From positions 18,630 to 82,629 of the IMG/VR virus record IMGVR_UViG_3300000956_000001: DNA of 64,000 bases. The stretch is one strand, 5' to 3'. The position numbers and the translations under genes were made by a program. Below, piece after piece: positions 24,690 to 31,470 of the stretch (position 1 is its first letter; every line of letters starts with the position of its first letter). The notes beneath the pieces were generated by a model. It saw only the letters and a program-made list of their open reading frames with translations, did not search any database and was not told the DNA's origin. The stretch is from a virus.

Positions 24690-25025
24690 TTACAGTGCAG
24701 CCAGCTTTGCGTCGAACTTTGCGATGCTGGCCTGCACCGATCTGACGATATCGCCGGGGTGATATACCTCAACCTTACCAGCGAGCACGTCGATCAACAT
24801 GACTTCCGTGTCGTGCTTGAGCTTGTTATCCTTCCAGACAAGCTGGCAGGCGCGGTATCGGTGACTGGCAATCCTGCGCGCCTTGTCCAGTACGGCGACC
24901 ACCTCGTCGGTGGTCTGGATAATCCAGGTCACGCCATACTCGTCGATGACGATGTCATCCTTGACGAGAGATTGCGAATCTCGCACGACGAGGGGTTTGG
25001 GCTTCTCGTCTTCATCGAAGTGCAT
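24690..25025 (-). CDS. Hypothetical protein, 111 aa
   Basis: ATG at 25025, 6 bases after AAGGAG. Mostly beta (DIVIDEYGVTWIIQTTDEVV, EVMLIDVLAGKVEVYHPGDI), resembling a small barrel or KOW/SH3-like fold, with a C-terminal helix. Function unknown. Confidence 0.65.
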   Translation of the reverse strand: MHFDEDEKPKPLVVRDSQSLVKDDIVIDEYGVTWIIQTTDEVVAVLDKARRIASHRYRACQLVWKDNKLKHDTEVMLIDVLAGKVEVYHPGDIVRSVQASIAKFDAKLAAL

Positions 25026-25027
25026 GT

Positions 25028-25126
25028 TCATCTCCTTGCAAACAGGACGATGCCCCAACAGATCACGGCAATCACCCAGATGACTTTCGCGCCTGTCGGG
25101 ATATCATGCGACAGTTGGCCAGTGAT
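25028..25126 (-). CDS. Membrane microprotein with unusual start, about 32 aa
   Basis: The frame reads ITGQLSHDIPTGAKVIWVIA and continues into a membrane helix with a basic end, fully consistent with its neighbours. No ATG, GTG or TTG exists between the upstream stop and this segment. GGAGG stands 5 bases before an ATC at 25126, the likely (rare) start codon. It ends 2 bases before the ATG of the next gene. Confidence 0.45.
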   Translation of the reverse strand: MTGQLSHDIPTGAKVIWVIAVICWGIVLFARR

Positions 25127-25128
25127 TT

Positions 25129-25224
25129 CTACCTCCAGGGCTGATAGACAACGATAATGAAGAATAGGACGCACAGTGCAGTCAAAATGAGGAACGTCTT
25201 GACTGCACGCTTCAGCTCGTCCAC
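25129..25224 (-). CDS. Single-span membrane microprotein, 31 aa
   Basis: GTG at 25224, 2 bases after the previous stop. Basic start (VDELKRAVK) then a helix (TFLILTALCVLFFIIVVY). The frame stays open further upstream, but that part overlaps another microprotein. Confidence 0.6.
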   Translation of the reverse strand: MDELKRAVKTFLILTALCVLFFIIVVYQPWR

Positions 25225-25226
25225 GA

Positions 25227-25310
25227 TCAGGCAGTCCAGGCCACGATCAGAACGATGGCGACCACGACCGCCAGCCCGCAGAGAATCTTGAATGCAGTGT
25301 ACGGGCGCAC
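25227..25310 (-). CDS. Single-span membrane microprotein, 27 aa
   Basis: GTG at 25310 overlapping the previous stop (TAGTG). One membrane helix (ILCGLAVVVAIVLIVAW) with a basic N-terminus. Confidence 0.55.
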   Translation of the reverse strand: MRPYTAFKILCGLAVVVAIVLIVAWTA

Positions 25311-25669
25311 TACTTGTCACCCCGCGTCCGGAAGATACTGTTCAGGATGGTACGGCGACGCTTGCTGAATTTGTTGTTCAGTCGCCGATCCTCGCGGTTC
25401 TGATCGTCCGGCTCCACTGTCTCGGTGTGCGTGTGGCTGTCGTGCTCGGGAACCGTCAGGAACACGTCGGACCGCGTGAAGATAGCGTTCAGTCCCTCGC
25501 GGCTGATCGAGCGAGCCTCGTGGTTGGGCTTGATGCCCTCGCCGCGACGAATTCGGTGACTGATGTCCGACTGCTGGGTCTTGCCGTGCAGACCCTTTTT
25601 GTTCTTCGCCGTACGATCCTTGGCTCGCGTCCGCTCGGTGCACGGCTTGGCCTTCTTGGGGGTGTTCAC
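25310..25669 (-). CDS. Basic hypothetical protein, 119 aa
   Basis: Very Lys/Arg-rich, with no hydrophobic core, so probably disordered and nucleic-acid binding. GTG start overlaps the upstream stop. The C-terminus (KFSKRRRTILNSIFRTRGDK) is strongly basic. Unknown. Confidence 0.65.
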   Translation of the reverse strand: MNTPKKAKPCTERTRAKDRTAKNKKGLHGKTQQSDISHRIRRGEGIKPNHEARSISREGLNAIFTRSDVFLTVPEHDSHTHTETVEPDDQNREDRRLNNKFSKRRRTILNSIFRTRGDK

Positions 25670-25752
25670 TTGGTGATCCTCCAGATGATGACGAACATAC
25701 CCGCACAGAAGGCGACTGTACAGATGATACCTTCGATCTCAATGGCTGTCAT
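25666..25752 (-). CDS. Single-span membrane microprotein, 28 aa
   Basis: ATG at 25752; helix IEGIICTVAFCAGMFVIIW, basic end (RITK). 4-base overlaps at both ends. Confidence 0.6.
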   Translation of the reverse strand: MTAIEIEGIICTVAFCAGMFVIIWRITK

Positions 25753-25844
25753 CTGTGACCCTTCCGATCGAGATAGATGACAACGCCAGCACCAGCCAGG
25801 GCAACGATAACGCTACCAATGCAGATGTACTGCCAGGTGTACAT
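25749..25844 (-). CDS. Single-span membrane microprotein, 31 aa
   Basis: ATG at 25844; helix YICIGSVIVALAGAGVVIYL, basic tail (DRKGHR). It overlaps the upstream stop by one base and the next gene by four. Confidence 0.6.
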   Translation of the reverse strand: MYTWQYICIGSVIVALAGAGVVIYLDRKGHR

Positions 25845-26305
25845 CAGGCGTCTGCCTTAAGTCCATCCCTGCGACGACGCGCGTTGACGATGGCAGCGGC
25901 ATTCTCACGCTCACGCTCGACCAGGCGGGCACGCTCTGCCTTGTTGTGCATGCGTCGCGTCTCGTTGCGCCGGTCACGCTTCGCTCGAAGTTCGGCCTTC
26001 GCCGACTCCAGGCCGCTGGGGTGCGCGGCCAGACGCTTGATACTCACGCCCAGGAAGGACTTGCCGGAGGGCTTACCTTTGCCGGTCAGCTTGTTGCCGT
26101 CGGCGCTGTACCGGCGAGTCGTCGTCGTGTTGACCTTCTCCAGGACGAAGATCTTCTCGCTGTCCTTGTTGCTCGGGTCACGTGGCAGCCAGATACCACG
26201 GGGGTCCTGGATGACGGCCATTTCCTGCTTGAACGCCTTGCCATTACGACGCTTGGAGTTCCGCGCGCCCCGCTCTTTCTTGGGCTTCTGCTGCGCACTC
26301 GCCAT
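25844..26305 (-). CDS. Basic hypothetical protein, 153 aa
   Basis: ATG at 26305 (GGAGG 11 bases upstream; a GTG 4 codons earlier is the alternative). Highly basic, with a folded middle (VIQDPRGIWLPRDPSNKDSE, KIFVLEKVN) and a long basic helix at the C-terminus (AKAELRAKRDRRNETRRMHN). Likely nucleic-acid binding. Confidence 0.65.
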   Translation of the reverse strand: MASAQQKPKKERGARNSKRRNGKAFKQEMAVIQDPRGIWLPRDPSNKDSEKIFVLEKVNTTTTRRYSADGNKLTGKGKPSGKSFLGVSIKRLAAHPSGLESAKAELRAKRDRRNETRRMHNKAERARLVERERENAAAIVNARRRRDGLKADA

Positions 26306-26347
26306 GACGAGTCGCACCTCCCTCTCTTGTCTGCTCTTGACCGCTTG

Positions 26348-26473
26348 CTAGTTGGGTCGACCAACCAGGACGCCTGCCAGAAAGATACATATGGCCAGAC
26401 ATACTGAACCTGATCCAATCAGGTACCAGCATACCATCTCGTTGTTACCGAGGGCGTCGAGCATCTTGTTCAC
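26348..26473 (-). CDS. Single-span membrane microprotein, 41 aa
   Basis: GTG at 26473 (an ATG lies 3 codons later). Polar start, helix (LIGSGSVCLAICIFLAGVLV), end GRPN. Weak ribosome site. Confidence 0.55.
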   Translation of the reverse strand: MNKMLDALGNNEMVCWYLIGSGSVCLAICIFLAGVLVGRPN

Positions 26474-26522
26474 TGTTTAGTTGGCCTTCCCACCGCTTGC
26501 GTCTGTAGCTGAGCTGGCTACG

Positions 26523-26646
26523 TACCGTCGCGAGGAGTCGAACCTCACCTCCTGGTCGCACTCGCCTACCCCGAACTTATAGGCGAGCGACTGCACCCTG
26601 CTAACGCTGACAGGGCGACCAGTGTTTTGCTACTAAACTAGACGGC
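26523..26646 (-). tRNA. tRNA-like gene with a 54-base insertion in the anticodon loop
   Basis: Reading the minus strand from 26646: acceptor GCCGTCT pairs with CGACGGT near the 3' end (one mismatch at pair 7). The D-arm is GTTT/AAAC, the anticodon stem CTGGT/ACCAG, the variable loop 4 bases, and the T-arm TGAGG-TTCGACT-CCTCG with a perfect T-loop. The anticodon loop is 61 bases instead of 7 and holds two hairpins of its own (5 and 8 base pairs). Either the tRNA has an intron-like insertion or it is a degenerate or mimic tRNA. The anticodon cannot be assigned safely. CCA is not encoded. Confidence 0.5.
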
Positions 26647-26679
26647 TACCCTGGGTTTCGCGTCGCCGATCAGGACGCG

Positions 26680-26787
26680 CTACACCCAGATAGGAATGAG
26701 TGTGACGGACAGATTGACGGCGAGCCAGATGATTATGGCTGTGTCAACCTTGATCCGAGTTGCCGTGCTGATTTGCCAGTTTTTCAT
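26680..26787 (-). CDS. Single-span membrane microprotein, 35 aa
   Basis: ATG at 26787 behind AGGATCGTC. Basic start (MKNWQISTATRIK), helix (VDTAIIIWLAVNLSVTLIPI). It is the first gene after the hairpin at 26837-26876 and the last of the microprotein cluster. Confidence 0.6.
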   Translation of the reverse strand: MKNWQISTATRIKVDTAIIIWLAVNLSVTLIPIWV

Positions 26788-26836
26788 GACGATCCTGACT
26801 AGAACGCCTGAACAGAGTATTTTTTCGGATACAGAC

Positions 26837-26876
26837 AAGCCCTGGCACTCGCTTGGGAGACGTTGTGCCAGGGCTT
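26837..26876. terminator. Hairpin terminator
   Basis: Perfect 12-base inverted repeat (AAGCCCTGGCAC at 26837-26848, complement at 26865-26876), 16-base loop. On the minus strand it is followed, 10 bases on, by a run of six A. Confidence 0.6.
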
Positions 26877-26899
26877 ACCCTCGTGCCGCTACATGTGCC

Positions 26900-28049
26900 T
26901 GACGGACTGTTACGCTTCACAGGCTTCCACTCAGGCTAGCCATAGAGGCCGTGCCGACTCGTACGGCGACCGGTTCCCCTTGCTGCTTGTGGTGCTCCCT
27001 TGGTTGTAACCCGACTTGGATGCGTACCTCGGGATTGCGCCTCCACCAGTCCGTCAGGACTTGTCTTGCCACATAGCCAATACCCCGCAGTGGGCATTGA
27101 TGGGCTGACCAATCAGAGTCAGAGGTTTGATCAACACACTGACTAAACGTGACTGGTCCGCAGGTGTGTCTACTTGCTAGCTCGCCAGGGTGACGCCAGT
27201 CAAGGCGCCGCTTTGCGCAGGTAGCCGCCAACTGGTCAGCCCGAGGGTTGCATCACGCTGGTGTAATGCGCTGACACTTCAACCTAAACAGGCCCTACCC
27301 GTCTGCAATAGTCGGTGCACGCCTGCCGTTTGTCGCTGGCCCGTTCGGGGTCCAGCCCAGGTGGTCTGCCCATTTCCCAGTTTTTTCGTTGGCCCTGACT
27401 AAGGCCGGTTCATCCTTCCTGTTCTCGGACGTTTCCGTCTCCGAATACAGGGGTCCAACCAGACGCCTTGATCAGGGCCGTACGCGTGATGCAACCTTCG
27501 CGCTAACCAGGTGCTCGTCTACCGGCTAACCGTTCCGTTGTGCGATGCGTGATGGTGCCTGTAGCCCGCTAGGATCGACGCTGACGACCGTTTGTGGCGG
27601 TTGCTAGGGTGGGTAACCCCCGTGCGGTGTAACGCGCTACGGGCGATCCTAGCGGGCTTTGTGCAGTGTTACTGTGCGGACTCGACCAGTCACGTTTGGT
27701 AACCTCACGTGACAGAGGTAAGCGCGGCAGGATTCCGGCCTGTCGTTCTCAGGACTGCTGGACTCCGGGGGTCGCAATGACCCATACTCCGGTTTTCCCA
27801 GGCGGAACCCTGCCGCTGGTTGGACCCATCGTGAGTCAGTCACGTAGCGTTGCGTCGAGTGCGTGCGGGACCTAACCGATGATAGCGCGGGAGCTATGTC
27901 GATCAGTACGGACGCACTGGGAGGCGCGGCTTGATGGCTGGCGTTGATGTGTCCGCTGACGGGACATCGGCTGGGAAAGGTGGGTAACCCTGACCGATGT
28001 ACCGCCAGCGCACACATCACACTGTGTTGTTAGGCAGCGTGATGGTGCC
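26900..28049. other. About 1.15 kb with no convincing gene
   Basis: Neither strand has an open frame with gene-like packing, start site or codon pattern. The best is a minus-strand frame at 26917-27231 (104 codons) without a clear ribosome site. The stretch instead holds repeats: GGTGGGTAACCC at about 27610 and 27979, and GCGTGATGGTGCC at 27547 and 28038, each of the latter directly before a long hairpin. A GGTTGCATCACGC element occurs in opposite orientations near 27245 and 27488. It may encode structured RNAs or be the remains of a tRNA cluster. Confidence 0.5.
27563..27658. repeat. Long-loop inverted repeat
   Basis: Perfect 15-base arms (AGCCCGCTAGGATCG at 27563-27577, complement at 27644-27658) enclosing 66 bases that contain a smaller hairpin (GGGT..ACCC). 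The arms each contain the TAGGAT hexamer but no -35 fits, so a structured RNA is more likely than a promoter. Confidence 0.55.
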
Positions 28050-28086
28050 CCTGGACGCCTGATCCTGCATGGGCCAGGCGTCCAGG
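28050..28086. terminator. Hairpin terminator after the 371-residue gene
   Basis: Perfect 12-base arms (CCTGGACGCCTG at 28050-28061, complement at 28075-28086), 13-base loop, beginning 19 bases beyond the stop codon of the minus-strand gene. No U run. Confidence 0.7.
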
Positions 28087-28105
28087 TTTGTTGCCGTGGT
28101 GCGGA

Positions 28106-29221
28106 CTAGGCGACCTTGCGAGCGCCGCCCACGCCGCCATCCTGGGCGGGCACGATGCCTTCCAGGTTGAACTTGGGGCTGGACAGGGCGGCCGTGATGG
28201 CACCCGAGCTGGCGTTGCCGTCCGGGTACTCTTCCGTGCGAGTCTTCGCAATCTGGCCCGTCTTCAAGAAGGTGCCGACCGGCACGCTCGCGAAGACCTC
28301 CTGGATGTGCGACTTCACGCTGCGCTTCGGACCCGTGTAGGCGTCACGCGTACCCGTGCTGGTGGCGGTACCGGCTGCCTTCGGCGCACGAACCTTCGCG
28401 ACGTTGCCGCCACGACCGTGCGCGATCTTGGCCGCGTTCTTCACGACGACGTGGACCTCGGGCGCCTTCGGCTCGCGGGCCGCGTACGCCTCGTCCGTCT
28501 CGTCGGTCTTCTTGCCCTCGGTCGCCCAGGAGTTGTGGTCGACCTCGTACGCCTGCCACGCCTTGACCTCGGGGGCCAGCGACTTCGACAGCTCCTGGAC
28601 CTTCGCGGTCCAGTCGGGGCTCACGCCCTCGCCCGGGGTCAGCATGGAAACCGCCAGGTAGAACGCGGAGACCTTCTCGACGTGCGCCTGCGTCGGATCG
28701 ACCGGAGGCTTGACGACCTGCTCGCGCTGGGCGGTTGTGGTCTTGACCTCGGCACCGAGATCCATGTAGACCTTCGCCTTGGAGGCGTTCAGCTCCTTGG
28801 TGAGCGAGGTCTTCATCCCGGTTTCGAGGAAGTCGCGGGCCTTCTTCTTCAAGCCCGGGGTCGGCAGGGCCGCGTAGGCCAGCTTGACCGGTGCGACGTT
28901 CACCGTGGGGACGTCGCCGGTCGTCTGGTCGCGCGCCTCGACGGCCTCGTTGACCTTCGCCTCGAACTCGGCGAACAGCTTCGCGTGCTCCGCCTCGGTG
29001 GCAGCCTGCTCGGCGGCCAGCTCCTCGGGGGTCTTCGTCGGGCCGGTCGCGGTGTTGGCGTCCGGCGTCTCGGGGGCCTGCGGGGTTTCCAGGTTTTCGA
29101 CCGGAGTCGCAACCTGCTCGGGCTGCGACTCGGTGGCCATGCCCGGAAGGCTGGACATCTGCTCGGTGGGCTGCGTGACCTCTTCGGCCGAAGCCGTGGT
29201 CACGTCATCCTGGTCACGCAT
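28106..29221 (-). CDS. Abundant hypothetical protein with possible C-terminal winged helix, 371 aa
   Basis: An acidic, Thr/Pro/Glu-rich N-terminus (1-75), a helical middle, a Lys/Ala-rich basic stretch (about 270-300), and a C-terminal 75-residue unit (SVKSHIQEVFASVPVGTFLK, TEEYPDGNASSGAITAAL) that looks like a winged helix. Basic linker plus winged helix would suit DNA or nucleoid binding. Codons are strongly biased to G/C third bases (GAC, GTC, CTC, AAG), more so than neighbours. With three tandem promoters, GAGGAGTCATC before the ATG and its own terminator, high expression is likely. Confidence 0.7.
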   Translation of the reverse strand: MRDQDDVTTASAEEVTQPTEQMSSLPGMATESQPEQVATPVENLETPQAPETPDANTATGPTKTPEELAAEQAATEAEHAKLFAEFEAKVNEAVEARDQTTGDVPTVNVAPVKLAYAALPTPGLKKKARDFLETGMKTSLTKELNASKAKVYMDLGAEVKTTTAQREQVVKPPVDPTQAHVEKVSAFYLAVSMLTPGEGVSPDWTAKVQELSKSLAPEVKAWQAYEVDHNSWATEGKKTDETDEAYAAREPKAPEVHVVVKNAAKIAHGRGGNVAKVRAPKAAGTATSTGTRDAYTGPKRSVKSHIQEVFASVPVGTFLKTGQIAKTRTEEYPDGNASSGAITAALSSPKFNLEGIVPAQDGGVGGARKVA

Positions 29222-29262
29222 GATGACTCCTCGTCGATGTGATGTGGTGTGCGTCGTTTGAA

Positions 29263-29291
29263 ACTGTAGTGCATCGGGTCTGTTCCGTCAA
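29263..29291 (-). promoter_or_regulatory. Tandem promoter P1 (proximal)
   Basis: TTGACG (29291-29286), 17-base spacer, TACAGT (29268-29263); transcript start near 29256, about 35 bases before the ATG of the 371-residue gene. Confidence 0.6.
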
Positions 29292-29379
29292 CCCCCGTGG
29301 CAGGGATTGTGGATCCGATCTAGCAGGCCGACGGTATGGCTCCCCGTTATCGGCTCGCTGTTCCCGTCCCGATGCATTC

Positions 29380-29408
29380 AGTCTAGCACATCGTTTCGGG
29401 TAGTGCAA
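29380..29408 (-). promoter_or_regulatory. Tandem promoter P2
   Basis: TTGCAC (29408-29403), 17-base spacer, TAGACT (29385-29380). Same orientation and same GTGC before the -10 as P3. Confidence 0.6.
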
Positions 29409-29459
29409 CTGGCGTGTTGTGCAATTTCAGGGTTTTTCATGGCTCCCCTACTAGGCCGA

Positions 29460-29488
29460 AGTCTAGCACACCATGCGATGCTAGTCAA
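29460..29488 (-). promoter_or_regulatory. Tandem promoter P3 (distal)
   Basis: TTGACT (29488-29483), 17-base spacer, TAGACT (29465-29460). P2 and P3 share GTGCTAGACT and lie 80 bases apart, suggesting duplication. Confidence 0.6.
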
Positions 29489-29566
29489 CTGGGCCGTTGT
29501 GCTGTGTTGCTGTGTGCATGCGCCAGGTAACGCTGCCCGTAGGCGAGCGTGCTGGGTCATGCTGCG

Positions 29567-29630
29567 CACCGTAAACAGGGATCGAACCTGCCTGCTGGGT
29601 ACCAGCCAGCGCCCCACCAGGGGTCACGAT
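29567..29630 (-). tRNA. Compact tRNA-Thr (GGU) candidate, 64 bases
   Basis: Minus strand from 29630: acceptor ATCGTGA pairs fully (with G-U) with TTACGGT. The anticodon arm is GCTGG-CTGGTAC-CCAGC with U33 and anticodon GGU. The T-arm is GCAGG-TTCGATC-CCTGT. The D-arm is reduced to CCCCTGGTGGGG, and the variable loop is only 2 bases. The 3' CCA is not encoded. It could be a functional short tRNA or a decaying one. Confidence 0.5.
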
Positions 29631-29681
29631 GTCACCTGAACGGACGGATAGGCGTCCAGATGAAGGTCTGACAGTGAAGGT

Positions 29682-30020
29682 CTAGCCGTACAACCCGTCA
29701 CGATTGTTGGGCCAATTGGGGCTCATGACTGCGGCCATGGCATCACGACCTGCCTGCTCGGCAGCGGGTGACATGCGAGGAGGCTCGTTGATGGCTTCGA
29801 TGTCGGTCTTGTTCATGTCGCGAATCACCCAGGGCCAGTTGCCGTGGGCGAGTCCGTCTGCAATCGCACGGGCCAGGTAGATCGCCTGCGTTCGCAGAGA
29901 CATGCCGTCGGCAGCCATCCGGTTGACCTGCTCGGCGCAGTACGCCTGGTCACTGCCCTTCGGCGCGTACGATTGCAGAATCGTCAGCAACTCGTACATA
30001 CGATCGTGATCTGTCTTCAT
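29682..30020 (-). CDS. Hypothetical protein, 112 aa
   Basis: ATG at 30020 after AAAGGTGGGC, the ribosome-binding sequence also used in the array to its right. Mostly helical (MYELLTILQSYAPKGSDQAY, TQAIYLARAIADGLAHG), polar C-terminus. Two promoters precede it. Not recognised. Confidence 0.7.
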   Translation of the reverse strand: MKTDHDRMYELLTILQSYAPKGSDQAYCAEQVNRMAADGMSLRTQAIYLARAIADGLAHGNWPWVIRDMNKTDIEAINEPPRMSPAAEQAGRDAMAAVMSPNWPNNRDGLYG

Positions 30021-30067
30021 GCCCACCTTTCCCGTTAGACGCGGTGCTGATCGGCTGTGCTACCGCA

Positions 30068-30096
30068 ACACTAGCAGGTGTTTCCCGTTTTGGCAA
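30068..30096 (-). promoter_or_regulatory. Promoter for the 112-residue gene
   Basis: TTGCCA (30096-30091), 17-base spacer, TAGTGT (30073-30068); start about 40 bases before the ATG. Confidence 0.5.
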
Positions 30097-30164
30097 CTCC
30101 CCGGATATTGCGTACCCGGCTCCTCGTTACCTGCGTAACGCACCCGCCTGTGTGGCGTGCGTCT

Positions 30165-30193
30165 AGTATGGCATCAGGTGGACGCGTTGTCAA
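30165..30193 (-). promoter_or_regulatory. Upstream promoter for the 112-residue gene
   Basis: TTGACA (30193-30188), 17-base spacer, CATACT (30170-30165). Perfect -35, imperfect -10. Confidence 0.5.
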
Positions 30194-30416
30194 CGTGTCC
30201 TAGTGGATAGATTGCCCGTTGGCACATATGGCATCTGACCTGCTGTTATGCTAGACCAGGCGCCGGTAATGTCCGAATTGCCAGATTTTACCGTCTTGCC
30301 CGACTAAGAGGGCTTTGCGTAGTGAACGCCACCTTTGAGTGAGAGTGCCTCACTTGTGACGACATGCACGTAGATGCCCTGTGCAGGTGCAATTGCCTCT
30401 TTGCAGTGTATACAAG
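30194..30416. other. Intergenic spacer without gene
   Basis: About 220 bases with no gene. It has a small hairpin (AGTGAG..CTCACT near 30345) and scattered GTCCGAA and TTGCCC elements like those around the array that follows. Confidence 0.5.
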
Positions 30417-30809
30417 TCATTTGTCCGTTTTGTCCTTCTTGCGGGTCTTTCTGGGCTTAGTTGACTTTGCGTGCTGTAGCCGCTGCAATGTGTTCTTTTC
30501 GATCTCAATCATCATCAAAGCGGCATTTCGGACTTCCGGGGTAAAGGGTCCAGTGTACCCCATAGTGAACAGAACGGCTTTTGCAGCCATATCGTTCTGT
30601 TCGCGGCGAGAGAGAGACTTCTGCACCGGAGCCGAACTTTTGCGCTCAGACTTCCCATCCTTGGATGCCTCACCACGGATGATGACAACTCGGCTACAGG
30701 GGAGCGAATCGTCACCATCCGTGGTAAGGCGGACAACGATACCAATTGGGGCAGAGCTAGACTCGCGCACCAATTCGTAGTATCTCGCCTTATCAGGATC
30801 AAAGAGCAT
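30417..30809 (-). CDS. Hypothetical protein, 130 aa
   Basis: ATG at 30809 after AAAGGTGCGCGAT. A folded first half (YYELVRESSSAPIGIVVRLT), a Lys/Ser linker, a helical segment and a very basic tail (KSTKPRKTRKKDKTDK). Perhaps nucleic-acid binding. Just upstream, GTTTTACC and GGTAAAAC (30828-30859) form a small hairpin. Confidence 0.7.
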   Translation of the reverse strand: MLFDPDKARYYELVRESSSAPIGIVVRLTTDGDDSLPCSRVVIIRGEASKDGKSERKSSAPVQKSLSRREQNDMAAKAVLFTMGYTGPFTPEVRNAALMMIEIEKNTLQRLQHAKSTKPRKTRKKDKTDK

Positions 30810-30858
30810 ATCGCGCACCTTTCAGGTTTTACCAGTCATGTGGCACTAACAGGGTAAA

Positions 30859-31240
30859 ACATTACAGTTGCACCATATCAGGGCATATGACTCAAAAAGG
30901 ACATACTACCTGGTAACTACTTCCATGACCTCAGTCTGGCGAGCGATCTCAAATTCGGCAATGTTGCGCTTTCCAGGCGTACCGGGCGAAGCGGACATAC
31001 ACTGCGTAACGGCTTCAAGTGCATCCTCGTACGTATCCCAGGAACACTTCCGATTCCAGTACAATTCCCACCAGATGCCACTTCCGTCCCCATCCAGGTA
31101 ATTCACCCGGAAGCAGACATCAGGTTGATACTTGCGCAAAACGCGCAACTCGGGCTGTTCAGACATCTCGGACATAACCCACCTTCCCAGACTTTCGGGG
31201 TAGACGAGACATATGCCCCCATAAGGTACAACTGTGATGT
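30859..31240. repeat. Inverted-repeat unit a
   Basis: Arms 30859-30893 and 31206-31240 are inverted copies, 29 of 35 matching (core ACAGTTG and GGGCATATG). Encloses one gene. Confidence 0.75.
30906..31175 (-). CDS. Hypothetical protein, 89 aa (unit a)
   Basis: ATG at 31175 after GGGAAGGTGGGTT. Beta-rich with aromatic residues (FRVNYLDGDGSGIWWELYWN), then an acidic helix. Likely a small folded protein, not recognised. Confidence 0.7.
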   Translation of the reverse strand: MSEMSEQPELRVLRKYQPDVCFRVNYLDGDGSGIWWELYWNRKCSWDTYEDALEAVTQCMSASPGTPGKRNIAEFEIARQTEVMEVVTR

Positions 31241-31306
31241 TAATCTGGAATCGTCATAGATGCACCTGATGCGCGCATTCCGGAGGTTACAGACTAAACG
31301 GACATA

Positions 31307-31396
31307 CTACTTAGATGCGTAGTAACCAGTCACGATGACTGCAAATACGACCCAAGCGACGATGAAGCCAAACCAGAACTTCTGGCCATTTGTCAT
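31307..31396 (-). CDS. Single-span membrane microprotein, 29 aa (unit b)
   Basis: ATG at 31396 inside the end of the gene upstream (ATGA-type overlap). Start MTNGQKF, helix WFGFIVAWVVFAVIVTGYY. Confidence 0.6.
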   Translation of the reverse strand: MTNGQKFWFGFIVAWVVFAVIVTGYYASK

Positions 31397-31470
31397 CTTG
31401 TCACCACAAACAACACGAAGGCCGCCCATAGTACCATCAGTACAAAGGCGGCAAAAAGAAGCTTAATCAC
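31393..31470 (-). CDS. Single-span membrane microprotein, 25 aa (unit b)
   Basis: GTG at 31470 directly after the TGA of the 180-residue gene. Helix LLFAAFVLMVLWAAFVLFVV, basic ends. Confidence 0.6.
   Translation of the reverse strand: MIKLLFAAFVLMVLWAAFVLFVVTR

Noticed and set aside
27649-28020. 123-codon minus-strand frame in the gene-free region
   Set aside because: No ribosome site, no gene-like composition, overlaps the long hairpin at 27644-27658.
28088-29242. 384-codon plus-strand open frame opposite the 371-residue gene
   Set aside because: It mirrors the strongly biased codons of the minus-strand gene (Arg/Leu/Gly-rich result). The minus gene has promoters, a ribosome site and a terminator; the plus frame has none.
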